A model generated the notes under the pieces. That model did no database searches and was not told the origin of the DNA. It was given only the letters and a program-made list of their open reading frames with translations. From positions 1-54,564 of the forward strand of contig CANHQR010000018.1 in the NCBI GenBank assembly GCA_947462815.1: DNA of 54,564 nt, read 5' to 3'. A program made the translations under genes and the position numbers. Within the stretch, counting starts at the first letter, position 1. Each line of letters opens with the position of its first letter. Below are positions 43,254 through 52,986 of the stretch, in pieces. The DNA comes from Pseudobdellovibrionaceae bacterium (GTDB lineage Bacteria; Bdellovibrionota; Bdellovibrionia; Bdellovibrionales; JAMPXM01).

Positions 43254-44750
43254 AGCTTTTTAAGTTGCATCACAAAACGGGTGTGAGGCGACTGAGTGTC
43301 GTAAAAAAATCGCCCACCCTGACTCTCAATCATACTCTTCGAGACACTTAACCCAATACCCGTACCTCGCCCCACTTCTTTCGTGGTGAAAAACGGCTGC
43401 ATCAAACGCGGCTGCAGTTCAGCAGGAATGCCGCGGCCCGAATCGGTCACCGAAATCTCGACCCAAGCTTCTTCATGGCGAACTTCGATCTTCACCCACT
43501 TCTCGGCCAACAAGGAGACGGCATCAAAGCTACTATTCAATAGATTGAGAATCACTTGACCAACTAGGACCAGCCGACATCGTGCCAAGGGTCGATCCGG
43601 CGGCGCACCCTGGGCCTCAACTGCGGCCTGCCAATGCAAACTGATACCTGAGTGTCGAAACCGTTCTGCAGAGACAGCGAGAACCTCATCAATAATCTGA
43701 TGAAGATTGCCCTGGCTGAGCTCTTCATTTTTTCCATCACGAGCAAGAGCTCGAAGAGCTTGAACAATGCTTGAGATTCGATCGACCGTTTCGATGATCT
43801 TACCCAGATCATGTTGACCCTGAACGGACTCAAACTTGTTTTGACTCAACTGATGAAGAATCACTTCGCACTTCCCCTTGATGATCGCCAAGGGGTTATC
43901 GATTTCGTGCGCAATCCCACTGGCCATCTCGCCCAGAGAAGCCAAACGTGCAGGACTCGCGAGTCGTCGGCGGGATCAATTGATCCATGCCCATCGATTG
44001 TGAGAGCACACGATCCCCTGGAATGGAATTTATCTGCACCCACCAGTCAGCGACTCCTACTCGCGCACTCTGCAAGACGAACTCAAGGCGCTCCAACGCC
44101 TGTTGATAGGTTCTCTCGAGAGCTCGTTTTTTCTCACATCTTTGCCGATTCCGATGAACTTGCCATTCGATAGCCGAACATTGGTCCATACCGTGGAGAA
44201 CTGCCGCTTGTCGCGAGTTCGCAATTCACAGGTTTTCCAGGAGCGAGATCCCGATAGCATGAAGTCGATAACACTTTGACGAACTTGAGGCTCTAGATAG
44301 AACCCGCACAACACATTGCTGTCTTCCATAGCGCTCAAATCCCGTCCCCAAAATGGACAACCCTGCTGTGTTCTCATGGGCAGAACAAAATCAGAATCTC
44401 GCTCACTTGCGCTGCTGCTCAAAACGGCGCGAGCCAACAGATCACCTGAGGACTCGCCGAGCCACGACATGAACTTTTCAGCAGCGAGAGAGTCAAATTC
44501 GGTCGACTCTAGTTTAAAGATCTCTCGAGTACGAGGTGATAAACAAGATTCACCTAAAGAAACGTGAAGTCGTCGGATGGAATCTCGAACGCGACGCAAC
44601 CCATTCCGGTAATGGCTTCCAGCTGTTCGCAAAGCTCGGGCTCTTTCGATTCCAAGGTGTTCCCAGAGGTCGACCCCGACCCGATCGGCGAATCGAGGAA
44701 TGAGGGATTCGTCGAATCACCCTTTGAACTACGGCATCTTTAAAGGCCAT
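43250..44750 (-). pseudogene. Broken PAS/histidine kinase gene (about four frameshifts)
   Basis: Reading the minus strand, kinase-like protein continues across several frames. It runs from MAFKDAVVQRV (44750) to ELCEQLEAITGMGCVAFEIP in a second frame, then CLSPRTREIFKLEST through GKFIGIGKDV in a third. EKKRALERTYQQALERLEFV and LQSARVGVADWW follow in another frame. Finally ARLASLGEMASGIAHEIDNP carries the phospho-acceptor His. The ATPase part (43250-43945) is intact, with ILNLLNSSFDAV, VTDSGRGIP and GTGIGLSVS. The frame changes fall near 44700, 44575, 44125 (a run of six T on the plus strand) and 43960. A downstream TTG could still give a 231-residue kinase core. Sequencing error is possible but four events argue for decay. 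Confidence 0.8.
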
Positions 44751-44996
44751 CTGAATATGATCGATTGGAACTCATGTTTCCTCACGACTGACTGAATCAT
44801 TCTAAATCCTCACCCACACTTTCGCCAACATTGCAGCCCAAGGGTCCAGCTTCCCAAGAGAGACGCGACTCGACTAACTCGCCCAACAGCCTAACCTCAC
44901 GACGTTCGCGACCTTGTTGTTGGACAGATCCGATAAAGAAACTCAACATTTCAAGCTCGTGACCGATGATGAACCACGCAGATCAGGAGAAAGACC

Positions 44997-45902
44997 ATGC
45001 AATTCCAAGCCGCTGACCAAGCCCCTTATTCGGCTCATCGCCCATCTCTCTCACTAGCCGCAAATCGCCGGCGCTGGCTGAATTTCACGCTGGGTACTCT
45101 CGTCGGTCTCTCGTTGGGCTTCACGGGGATGGCTCAAGCAGCGGGACCCGCCTTCAACAACCTCACGCAATCGCAATTCGATGATGCGATCCGCGAACTT
45201 TCGGCGAACTCAAGCTTCTATTCCGTCAGTGGTGCCTCATCGCTGGGGACAATCTTCGGGATCGAAGCTGGTTTGGTCGCAGGTCTCTCGAGTTCACCAA
45301 AAATCAATGAGTTCGCGAAACAAGTCGATGCCAGCGCCGATGTGGGCCGCATTCCTCACGCCAACATCCTAGCCGCGGTTTCCGTGCCATTTGGAATTAC
45401 CGGGGAAATGGTTTTCCTGCCTTCCATCAGTGTCGGTGATTTCAAGTATCAACAGTTTGGCGCTGCGGTGAAATGGACAGCGAACGAAGGACTCCCCTTC
45501 TTACCCTTTAACTTGGCTGTCAGGGGCTTCATCACCCGCAACTCCATGAATTTCAAACAGACCCTCAACAACGCCTCGACAGGCAACGTGCCAGTTGACG
45601 TCACCGTCAATCAAGAGAACTCTCAAACGGGAATTCAGATTCTCGCAGCGCCGGGACTGCCTCTCGTTGAACCCTATGTCGGAATCGGTTTCATTTCCGC
45701 AAAGGGCAGTCTCGGTGTCAGCGGAACGACAACGGGAACGATCTTTTCTTTTACCTCAGCCCAAAGTGCTGAAAGCCAACCGACCTCGACACAGCTCTTA
45801 CTTGGGGTCACGGCCAATTTGTTGATCGTGAATCTCGGCGCTGAATGGTCGAGAGCCTTTGGAACAGATACTTATAATCTGAAATTCGGCTTTAAGTTTT
45901 AA
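44997..45902 (+). CDS. Putative outer-membrane beta-barrel protein
   Basis: A 301-residue exported protein. After an arginine-containing lead there is a hydrophobic segment ending MAQAAGP (residues about 29-50), read as a signal peptide. The mature part alternates residues in strand-like runs, for example ILAAVSVPFGITGEMVFLP and LPFNLAVRGFITRN. The C-terminus is YNLKFGFKF, with the terminal Phe that is the usual signal for barrel insertion. A caggag ribosome site lies about seven bases before the ATG. It is the only clearly intact gene between two decayed regions. Transport or other function is unknown. Confidence 0.7.
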   Translation: MQFQAADQAPYSAHRPSLSLAANRRRWLNFTLGTLVGLSLGFTGMAQAAGPAFNNLTQSQFDDAIRELSANSSFYSVSGASSLGTIFGIEAGLVAGLSSSPKINEFAKQVDASADVGRIPHANILAAVSVPFGITGEMVFLPSISVGDFKYQQFGAAVKWTANEGLPFLPFNLAVRGFITRNSMNFKQTLNNASTGNVPVDVTVNQENSQTGIQILAAPGLPLVEPYVGIGFISAKGSLGVSGTTTGTIFSFTSAQSAESQPTSTQLLLGVTANLLIVNLGAEWSRAFGTDTYNLKFGFKF

Positions 45903-46240
45903 ATCGCCGAACACTTCCGAGCAACTCTCGCAAGACCTATCGCAAAGATCGCAAGCGCATTGCACGGCGACCCAGCTCGCCGACAAACTCCAATGCGCTC
46001 GACGAACGTCTCAAATTGAGAATTCCGAGGACCATAAACTCGCTTCTCGCATTCCAAAAGACGATCAGATTTCTCATAGGGGCCGCAAAACCTTAGTCTC
46101 GGGAATCGATCGGCGCCGCGCCGAATTCTATACCTGGCTGATGATTTTGGCCCTATCCTGAAGACAGGTCGGCGATGCGAAATACTCAAACGGTTTCCGT
46201 AGTTTGAATCGCCAAGAATTGTGAATCGGGGTCCTTCACA
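45903..46240. other. 338-base gap with no recognised gene
   Basis: Frames here are short, of either strand, and without protein-like motifs. No terminator with a T tract was found. It probably holds the promoter of the following broken gene. Confidence 0.4.
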
Positions 46241-47074
46241 ATGATCGGTCGTCTCTTGGATGTAGTTCTACGATTCTCCTGCTTTGCAAAATCCGCATTT
46301 GCAGGTGACCTCGTTGTACGATTCGCCTTTGTGTCGGTTGGGTTGGGGGTTGCCTTTTCAGCTCTCGCCGAAACTTCGCACGCCAAGAATTTGTCCACGC
46401 AGACTCCCTGGATCAGCTCGACGATTCCGCCCCAGTTTCCGCACCAACTCAGTGATCTCAAAGCGATCAATACCGCAGCTGAAACTGAGCTTGCGTCTCG
46501 AACCCAGCCGAAGACTTTGCAATTTTCGAAGCGCGGAGGATTGGTGGTCTATTGGGCGAGCTGGTGTTCGATCTGCAAGACGCAGATTGAGAAGATTCGC
46601 CGAATTCAAAATGAACTGCGACAGTGCGATATGAATGTCGTGGATATTGCCATCGAAGAAGACCCAACTCTCTTCGAGGTCACTGCGAATCGCTCAATGG
46701 TGTCTATGATGAAACGACCTATGAGGGCGAGTTACCCCTGGAAGGCGAATGTCCGGAGCGCCAAGTTGTCGTGAAAATCGATCGCAACATGATAAAGACC
46801 TGCCAACCGATTTTAGTGGCGAACTGTGGGGGGAGACCAAATTCTTCGTGGTGTGGATGAAAACGGCAATCCGATTTATTTCTCCCTACCGATTTGCCCA
46901 CCACCGCCTCCGGGGGAACCGCCGGTTTACTGGGGAGATGGAGATGGTGGCAGTGATGGTTGTGGAGACGGATCTGATGGATGTCAGTCAGTCGCCGAAT
47001 CGCTGCAACGGCTTTCGTGCCGTCGCAAGCCTGATCACTCTCCTTTGTTTTTAGGGATTCAGTTTTCATTCTGA
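46241..47074 (+). pseudogene. Thioredoxin-like exported protein, two frameshifts
   Basis: The first frame (46241-46774) has a hydrophobic N-terminus, then GGLVVYWASWCSICKTQIEK, a thioredoxin-fold strand with the CSIC active site, and MNVVDIAIEEDPTLFEVTAN. After about 46690 the protein-like reading moves to another frame (GVYDETTYEGELPLEGECPE, then MIKTCQPILVANCGG). At a run of six G (46828-46833) it moves back (DQILRGVDENGNPIYFSLP, then a Pro/Gly/Asp-rich end). Deleting one G would restore the second join. Two independent shifts suggest a decaying TlpA-like redox gene. Confidence 0.7.
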
Positions 47075-47096
47075 ATCCGAGGAATCGGCTCATTCG

Positions 47097-47678
47097 TTGA
47101 ACGCCGAAACCTTGTTGAGTGATTTTGGAATTGTCGGCCTTCGGGCAAAGGGCTTTGCAGGAGAACGACCCAGGGGCCGAAGAGCAAATTTAGCTCGCCG
47201 ATCCTCCAACGCGATTTCTGAAATCATCGTGTTCGCCCATCTTGCGAGTGAATGCAGCTGCTCGGGAGGTGCCGTCGTTGAATTGGGAAAGGCCATTCGC
47301 AATCGAAAACTTCAATTGATTGTTGTTGAGCCAAAAAATCTAGAATCAGCAGCTTCTGAAAAGCAGAGCCCGCTTCCGCGGCTGGTTCAAAAGGCCATGG
47401 AAATCACACAAGGCCCTGTCGATTTTATCTATACCTCGAATTCGGAAGCTCGAGTTTTTGAGAAGTGGCGGGTGGCAAAGACGCCCGAAATCTTAGTCTT
47501 CGATCGAAAAGGGGCCCTCGTCTATCAAGGTGCAATTGCCGCTGACCCCAAAGGGGATGAACAGCCCGAACTCTTTCTCAGCAAAGTCCTCGACGACATC
47601 GAAGCCGGACGCCCATCACGCTGGACTAAACACGAAGCTTTTGGCTGCGCACTGCTCTTTGGCCCGCTCGCACGTTAA
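47097..47678 (+). CDS. Redoxin-like protein
   Basis: A 193-residue frame from a TTG start; the start is uncertain because the nearest gagga is about 13 bases upstream. The body has IIVFAHLASECSCSGGAVVE (strand plus a C-S-C pair at the position of a redox site), then LQLIVVEPKN. KTPEILVFDRKGALVYQGAI, with the cis-Pro preceding the strand, completes the thioredoxin/AhpC-like fold, followed by a late FGCALL. It belongs to the same row of genes as the broken thioredoxin-like gene upstream. It appears open throughout, but it lacks a clear signal peptide, so its 5' end may also be damaged. Confidence 0.6.
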   Translation: MNAETLLSDFGIVGLRAKGFAGERPRGRRANLARRSSNAISEIIVFAHLASECSCSGGAVVELGKAIRNRKLQLIVVEPKNLESAASEKQSPLPRLVQKAMEITQGPVDFIYTSNSEARVFEKWRVAKTPEILVFDRKGALVYQGAIAADPKGDEQPELFLSKVLDDIEAGRPSRWTKHEAFGCALLFGPLAR

Positions 47679-47687
47679 GCTTGAAGC

Positions 47688-48200
47688 GTGCAATACACTC
47701 GATTCAGAAGCCAAACCGTTGGAACCTTCGTCAAGATCGCCCTCCTCATGTTGGCTGTCCAAATTACGGATCGCGCTGGCGCGCAATCTCCTATGGAACC
47801 GAGGATCGCCCCATCCGTCCCAGCTCGCTGGACAGATGTGGTGATTAAGGCCACAGTACCCACGGGAATGCAGGGCGGACGGGGTACACGCCGAAATTTT
47901 TTCGGCCAGAATCTCACAGGCCTCAAGGCTCCGGGCCGGGAAATGATCTAATTCGACTTTCGCAATGCCAAGCTGATTGGAGCTGATCTGCGTCGGGCCG
48001 ATCTACGTGGAGCCGACTTGCGCGGAGCTGATCTCACGCACGCAATTTTAACTTCAGCAAAGCTAACTTCGGCGAAGTTCGATCGGAACACACGCCTTCC
48101 TATCTCCAGAGACGCTGCTTTACGCCTGGAGATGAAGGAGGTGGAAACAGAGGACTCTGCTCCGGCGCCTCCGCCCACATCGACGACGGAGGTGGATTGA
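47688..48200 (+). pseudogene. Exported pentapeptide-repeat protein with internal stop
   Basis: A GTG start gives a signal-like N-terminus (FVKIALLMLAVQ, ending RAGAQ). The frame then reaches FFGQNLTGLKAPGREMI and a TAA at 47949-47951. Beyond it the same frame continues with FDFRNAKLIGADLRRADL, RGADLRGADLTHAILTSAKL, a pentapeptide-repeat helix (A-D/N-L-x-x), and runs to a TGA at 48200. The continuous repeat across the stop shows that the stop is a point mutation in a once single gene. A restart downstream of the stop has no good ribosome site. Confidence 0.75.
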
Positions 48201-49437
48201 TGATTCGTCGCCACTACGGGCAGCTTATCGATGAACTCCTCACAGACCGAGCGCTGCGAGTCTTCGGAGGCAGCCTGCTTCTCACGCAGCTCTTCACCTT
48301 CTTGTTTTGGATTGTTATGGGGGCAGAGAACGGCTCGCTGATTGACGTGCTGGGCGGACGTGATGATCCTATTTGTTGGCCTTAATTCGAACAATACGAT
48401 GTGCTCCGCGATTTTCTCAATTGGCCCCCCGTCATCTGGAGAGTTTTGTTCACAATTTGGTTCGCAATCGCCATGGGTGACGCCGCCTTGCTTTTCTAGA
48501 CCATCTCAGACACGGGCGCACAGGAACGGAAGCGAATCGAAGTCGCCTGGCGGATCCTGTTGATCACCCAGCTTTTCAAATGGCTTGTGCTCAGTCTCGA
48601 CTATCGCATGATGGGCAACTACCACTACATGCCCTTCATCATCAGCTTCGCCTATTTGTTCTTCACAAATCGCCGACTGCTTCTCCATCTGCTGATCATT
48701 GGATTTTATGTTTCGGGGGGGGGGGAAGCCTCAAGATTAATTACGAATGACTCAGCGGCGGAGCGCTCTATCGCGATGCTTTTCTCGATGGCATTTGCCT
48801 GCAACTCGCCTGCGCCTACGTGGTTTTTCTTGAGCTGATTCTCATCTGGGGTTTGGTTTCGAAGCGCAACTGGCTCCGCTGGGCGACTCTGCTACAGCTC
48901 ACAATTTTTCATGCCTTCCCTTGGAAAGTGGTTGGATTTTTCTATCCCATGATCATGGCCTGCCTACTCTCGCTCTTCCCACTGATCTGGCTTCGTCCAC
49001 AAGGCGAAGAATCGGGCCACGGTGAACGCTTACTCACTGGCCGATTGCCGCGCGCTCACCTCACGGCGATCACCATGTACGCGATTGCCCAAGTCCTGCC
49101 ACACATTTACAGTCCAGCGCTCACCAGCGAAGGACGTCTTTGGTCGCTCAACATGTTTGATTCGAAGAGCCGATGCTCGCTCCTGGCCATCGCACGACAC
49201 CACGACGGCACCTAGATCGACATGAAGCATTTTCGTCGCGAGATCGGCGTCAGGGTTCATTGCGACCCGATCGTACATATGAACGATATGCGACGATTAT
49301 GTCGCCTCAATCGAGGAAATCCAAATTTTTTCGACGTCGATTTTTATCTGAATAGCCGTCGCGCTACCGACTCTCATTACACACGCATCATCGCAGCTAA
49401 AAATCTCTGCTCCAAGTTCGAGCGAGGCCTCGACTAA
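48197..49437 (+). pseudogene. HTTM-like multi-pass membrane protein, multiply broken
   Basis: A membrane protein can be read across the stops: LRVFGGSLLLTQLFTFLFWI; TAA at 48383-48385; FEQYDVLRDFLNWPPVIWRV; TAG at 48497-48499; then WRILLITQLFKWLVLSLDYR and HYMPFIISFAYLFF. At the 11-G tract (48715-48725) the frame changes. In the new frame come SLKINYE, a TGA at 48748-48750, LSGGALYRDAFLDG and VVFLELILIWGLVSKRN. After a TAG at 49213-49215 the frame continues to IGVRVHCDPIVHMND and ends at 49437. The HTTM/vitamin-K-carboxylase-like assignment rests on its overall pattern and is moderate. The start overlaps the pentapeptide gene's end. Confidence 0.7.
48715..48725 (+). repeat. Eleven-G homopolymer tract
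   Basis: Eleven consecutive G inside the broken membrane-protein gene. With 9 or 12 G the upstream and downstream reading frames would join. Confidence 0.9.
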
Positions 49438-49505
49438 AATGTTCTCTTTCCGAACCCGTTTATCCTTCCACCTATATTGCATCCAGCGAAGAGTAAGGCC
49501 AAGCG

Positions 49506-50894
49506 ATGAGCGAGTCGAAATCCAAATCTCGGCCGTTAGCGTGGCCCAGCCCGACCGTTCGGGCACGACTGCTTTTAGGATTCGGTTTCGTCTACCTCGC
49601 TCTGGCCATTCCCGCTCAAAATCCAGATCTTCTCTCCGGCCAAGGCCTTCGCGCCATCCCGACGGATGCCGAATCCGCTGCTTTGTTTGCTGGACTCACT
49701 CAGCAGTTTGCGAGTCTCGCTCATGTTCATCCCGATCTCAAAGACCCGACCGACAAAGACCTGCAACCGAGTTACGAGTATCGAGGTTTAACCCCGCACT
49801 TTGGACTGGAATCTCAGGCTCGCGTCCCCGTGAATCTCAAAACCCAGTGGGAATTTCCCAATTTCAATATCGGCATTCACTCCGCCAGTAAGGCGAGCGC
49901 CGCCGTTGATGAGAGTGGCGTTTACGTCGGCTCGGATGGTGGCTGGTTCTATGCCTTCGAACATGATGGTCGGGTACGATGGCGCTTTCATGTTGGCGAC
50001 GCGCGCTTTGGCATTCACTCCACAGCCGCTCTCGATCAGCGCTTTGTCTACTTTGGTACCTACGCCGGCATCATCTACGCGGTCGAAAAGTCCACGGGTC
50101 AGTTGCGTTGGTCCATCGGCGACCTTGGCGTGACAGTCGGCGCTTCGATTCGCATCGTCGGAGACGACCTCGTTGCGGCCGTCGAAACTTACGATCTTCT
50201 AGCTCAAAAGGGCGATGGCTATCTGATCCGCATCCGCCGTCGCGACGGTCACGTGCATTGGAAGAGTGATTGGCTGGGGGAGCAAGCGCACTCGACACCT
50301 GCCTATGCAGAGTCGGCTGGACTGTTTATTGTCGGAGCCAATAATTCACGACTCATTGCCATTCGCGCTCACAACGGCCAGACAGCTTGGAGTGTCCCGG
50401 CCGGCGGACAGATCAAGTCATCGCCAGTTATTCATAACCAAGAGGTTCTGACCACCACATGGGGAAATGAGCTACTCGGGGTCGAGATCCAGAGCGGTAA
50501 GATTTTACGCAGCTTGCGCCTGAGAGGCCTCAGCCAAAGTACGCCTTTGGTATTTCCCGAGCTTGATCGCGTGATTTTTCTATCAAACCCCGGCTTCATT
50601 TACGGAGTTTCGCTAAAGACTTTCAAACTTGTTTGGGAAAGAGAGATCGGAGCCGTACGCGCTTTGGGAAGTGCCACCGGTATCCAAACACCCGCAGGTG
50701 AGTGGGTGGCTTGGGCGCTTTGTCGACCCGAAAAGCTCTGCGCTCTTCGCCCGCAAGATGGCCGTGTGCTCAGTGAGTTCCCGCTGAATGGCAATCTCAC
50801 CGGTGTTCCCGTGGGCTTTGAAAATTCGCTCTATATCGCACTCGATGCACCGGGATCTTTGCTGAAGCTTGCACCCCAGTCCGGGAACAAGTAA
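49506..50894 (+). CDS. PQQ-like beta-propeller repeat protein
   Basis: A 462-residue protein with a hydrophobic N-terminal segment (LLLGFGFVYLALAIPAQ) that may be a signal or anchor. From about residue 110 it carries repeated blades of the PQQ/BamB type: GVYVGSDGGWFYAFEHDGRV, FVYFGTYAGIIYAVEKSTGQ, LFIVGANNSRLIAIRAHNGQ and VLTTTWGNELLGVEIQSGK. There are no quinoprotein dehydrogenase catalytic residues, so it is probably a binding or scaffold propeller in the periplasm. It follows the decayed operon by 68 bases but is itself intact. It may have belonged to it. Confidence 0.88.
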   Translation: MSESKSKSRPLAWPSPTVRARLLLGFGFVYLALAIPAQNPDLLSGQGLRAIPTDAESAALFAGLTQQFASLAHVHPDLKDPTDKDLQPSYEYRGLTPHFGLESQARVPVNLKTQWEFPNFNIGIHSASKASAAVDESGVYVGSDGGWFYAFEHDGRVRWRFHVGDARFGIHSTAALDQRFVYFGTYAGIIYAVEKSTGQLRWSIGDLGVTVGASIRIVGDDLVAAVETYDLLAQKGDGYLIRIRRRDGHVHWKSDWLGEQAHSTPAYAESAGLFIVGANNSRLIAIRAHNGQTAWSVPAGGQIKSSPVIHNQEVLTTTWGNELLGVEIQSGKILRSLRLRGLSQSTPLVFPELDRVIFLSNPGFIYGVSLKTFKLVWEREIGAVRALGSATGIQTPAGEWVAWALCRPEKLCALRPQDGRVLSEFPLNGNLTGVPVGFENSLYIALDAPGSLLKLAPQSGNK

Positions 50895-50904
50895 GCCAGC
50901 GCGC

Positions 50905-51708
50905 ATGACGAAGGACGATCGCAGCTCCCCGAATTCCGATCCATCGCCAGATCGCTTGAACGATCATTTCCAATTTCAGGCGATTGGCCGCGTCCGCACT
51001 CCCTTCACCGAAAAGTTCGGGACGCCTCGCCAATCGAATCTCGTGAAGGACACCACATCGATTTTTGAATTGCGAGAGGATCTCAACCCCGAAATCTTCG
51101 ATGGGCTTGAAGCTTACTCGCATGTTTGGATTGTTTTCGTCTTCGATCGCAATGGCCCAACTGAATTTCGAAAGAGCAAAGTTCACCCGCCGCGCCTCGG
51201 GGGAGCCGCTGTCGGCGTCTTTGCGACCCGCAGCCCACATCGACCGAATCCGATCGGCTTAAGCCTGGCACGTCTCGTTCGTCGCGATGGTCGGCGGCTC
51301 ATTCTCAGTGGACTCGATTTGTTGGATCGAACCGCCATCCTCGACATCAAACCTCATCTGCCCAGTCTCGAACATCCCTCCGAGGCTCACGAAGGTTGGT
51401 CCGCAAAGATCCCCTCGAAATCCCTGGAGGTCATTTGGACGGAATCGGCTGTGGCCGATCTCAAGCGCGCATTTCAAACAGATGCTGAACGTTCACAACG
51501 AGCGATCACCCAAATCCTCGAGCAAGACCCGCGGCCCGTGGTCTACCGAGGCGAGGCCGATGCGCCGAATCCCTACACGAGCCGTTACGGCTTTGTGCAT
51601 GCCGGCTGGAATGTGGTCTTCGATATGCCCGAGTCGACTCTGGCTCGAGTTCTGGGGTTAACGCCTTGGCCTGCCAGCGAGCCTGAAGACCGGCCCGAAA
51701 ACCAATAA
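50905..51708 (+). CDS. trmO: tRNA (adenine(37)-N6)-methyltransferase TrmO
   Basis: About 267 residues, starting at the ATG of MTKDDRSS ten bases past the propeller stop (a TTG 12 codons earlier is also open). TrmO (YaeB/TsaA) methylates the t6A base at position 37 of tRNA-Thr. Motifs are FQAIGRVRTPFTEKFGTPRQ, GLEAYSHVWIVFVFDRNG, and the SAM-binding VGVFATRSPHRPNPIGLSL. LDLLDRTAILDIKPHLP and the C-terminal YTSRYGFVHAGWNV follow. The two-domain length matches the E. coli enzyme (about 235) with an N-terminal polar extension. Confidence 0.93.
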   Translation: MTKDDRSSPNSDPSPDRLNDHFQFQAIGRVRTPFTEKFGTPRQSNLVKDTTSIFELREDLNPEIFDGLEAYSHVWIVFVFDRNGPTEFRKSKVHPPRLGGAAVGVFATRSPHRPNPIGLSLARLVRRDGRRLILSGLDLLDRTAILDIKPHLPSLEHPSEAHEGWSAKIPSKSLEVIWTESAVADLKRAFQTDAERSQRAITQILEQDPRPVVYRGEADAPNPYTSRYGFVHAGWNVVFDMPESTLARVLGLTPWPASEPEDRPENQ

Positions 51709-51874
51709 GACTCTCAAGTTGCCCGCATAATAAGCTGGCTGATTTTTACCTTTTATCCATAGATTTTAGATACTTATCTCATCTCATCTTGGGCCCTCAA
51801 CACGCAACGAGTGCACCTCGGACTTGCACCCGCGCCCCGCACCGAGGTAGCTTCCGCGCCTTGAGGGGGGAAGT

Positions 51875-52879
51875 ATGGACGTGATTTCAACAACGAGTCA
51901 GGTGGGACATAAAAATCCAGGATTTAAGCCCGAGACGCTTCGTCGCGTACCCGAGTTGAGCTTGAACTCCTACATCGAAGGCACGGCCACCGACCGCCAG
52001 CGCTTCATTGATGATTTCTTTCGCGGCATTAAAGATTACGGCTTCATCGTACTGAAGGATCATCCCATCCCTACACCGCTGTTGAATTCGGCCTACGCTC
52101 TTCTGGAGCAGCTCTTCGCACTGCCGGTTGACGTAAAATTGAAGTATGCGCTCAAGGAACAAGGCTTCCAGCGAGGTTACACGCCGTTCGGCCAAGAGCA
52201 CGCCAAAGACTCTCCCGTCATGGATTTGAAGGAGTTCTGGCATGTGGGTCGCGATTTGCCGGACGGTCATCGCTATCAATCGATCTACCCCGCAAATGTA
52301 TGGCCCGCGGAGCTTCCCGAGTTCCGCGCCGTGATGTCCAAGATTTACCGCGCCCTCGATGATGCAGGAAAGATCATGCTTGAATCGCTGACTTACCCGC
52401 TCGATCTTCCGCGAGAGTATTTTAGCCACATGATGGGAGAGGGAAACTCCATCCTGCGACTTCTCCACTATCCGCCGATCCCAGAGGGCGTTGATCCGCG
52501 ATGCGTTCGCGCAGCCGCACACGAGGACATCAACCTCATCACCGTTTTGGTGGCCGCAACCGCCTCAGGCTTGGAGCTTAAAGATCGCGACGGCACTTGG
52601 TTGCCGATTGAATCCGATCCGAATTCTTTGATTGTCGATGCGGGTGATATGCTTTCCCGACTTACGAACAATGTCATTCCCTCGACCACTCATCGCGTGG
52701 TGAATCCGGACGACGGCACGAATTCGGCTCGCTACTCGATGCCCTACTTCATCCACCCCAATCCCGATGCGATGCTCAACTGCTTACCGTCGTGTGTGGG
52801 CGACGGGGCGAAGTACCCGCCGATCAGCGCTCAGGATTTCCTCTATCAGCGCCTACGGGAAATTGGCCTCTTGAAGTGA
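51875..52879 (+). CDS. 2-oxoglutarate/Fe(II) oxygenase, isopenicillin-N-synthase family
   Basis: A 334-residue soluble oxygenase. The iron ligands are His216 and Asp218 (AAHEDINL) and His273 (STTHRVVNP), with Arg286 and Ser288 (RYSMPYF) binding the cosubstrate carboxylate. The N-terminal DIOX_N pattern (FFRGIKDYGFIVLKDHPIP, then YALLEQLFALPVDVKLKYAL) is also present. The enzyme would hydroxylate or otherwise oxidise a small molecule; the substrate is unknown. A gagggggaagt site precedes the ATG and a strong terminator follows, so it is a single-gene unit. Confidence 0.93.
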   Translation: MDVISTTSQVGHKNPGFKPETLRRVPELSLNSYIEGTATDRQRFIDDFFRGIKDYGFIVLKDHPIPTPLLNSAYALLEQLFALPVDVKLKYALKEQGFQRGYTPFGQEHAKDSPVMDLKEFWHVGRDLPDGHRYQSIYPANVWPAELPEFRAVMSKIYRALDDAGKIMLESLTYPLDLPREYFSHMMGEGNSILRLLHYPPIPEGVDPRCVRAAAHEDINLITVLVAATASGLELKDRDGTWLPIESDPNSLIVDAGDMLSRLTNNVIPSTTHRVVNPDDGTNSARYSMPYFIHPNPDAMLNCLPSCVGDGAKYPPISAQDFLYQRLREIGLLK

Positions 52880-52887
52880 ATTGAGAA

Positions 52888-52919
52888 TAAAAAACGGAGG
52901 CCTGAGAGCCTCCGTTTTT
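52888..52919 (+). terminator. Rho-independent terminator after the oxygenase
   Basis: aaaacggaggc-ctgaga-gcctccgtttt is a perfect stem with a six-base loop and flanking A and T runs. The T run serves the plus-strand gene, and the A run gives some function for the opposing gene. Confidence 0.95.
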
Positions 52920-52986
52920 CTTTGGCATTTCGGCAGACGCGGTGACACCCGAGAGGTCTTTTCAGAGCCAATCGGTCATCGCGGTT

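Noticed and set aside
45899-46189. 96-residue minus-strand frame in the gap after the barrel protein
   Set aside because: Arg/Ser-rich without motif or ribosome site; typical of chance frames in GC-rich DNA.
47949-49215. Genome-wide stop codon reassignment to explain the in-frame TAA, TAG and TGA
   Set aside because: Intact genes throughout the window end normally at TAA, TAG and TGA, and the stops are confined to one decaying cluster that also has frameshifts.
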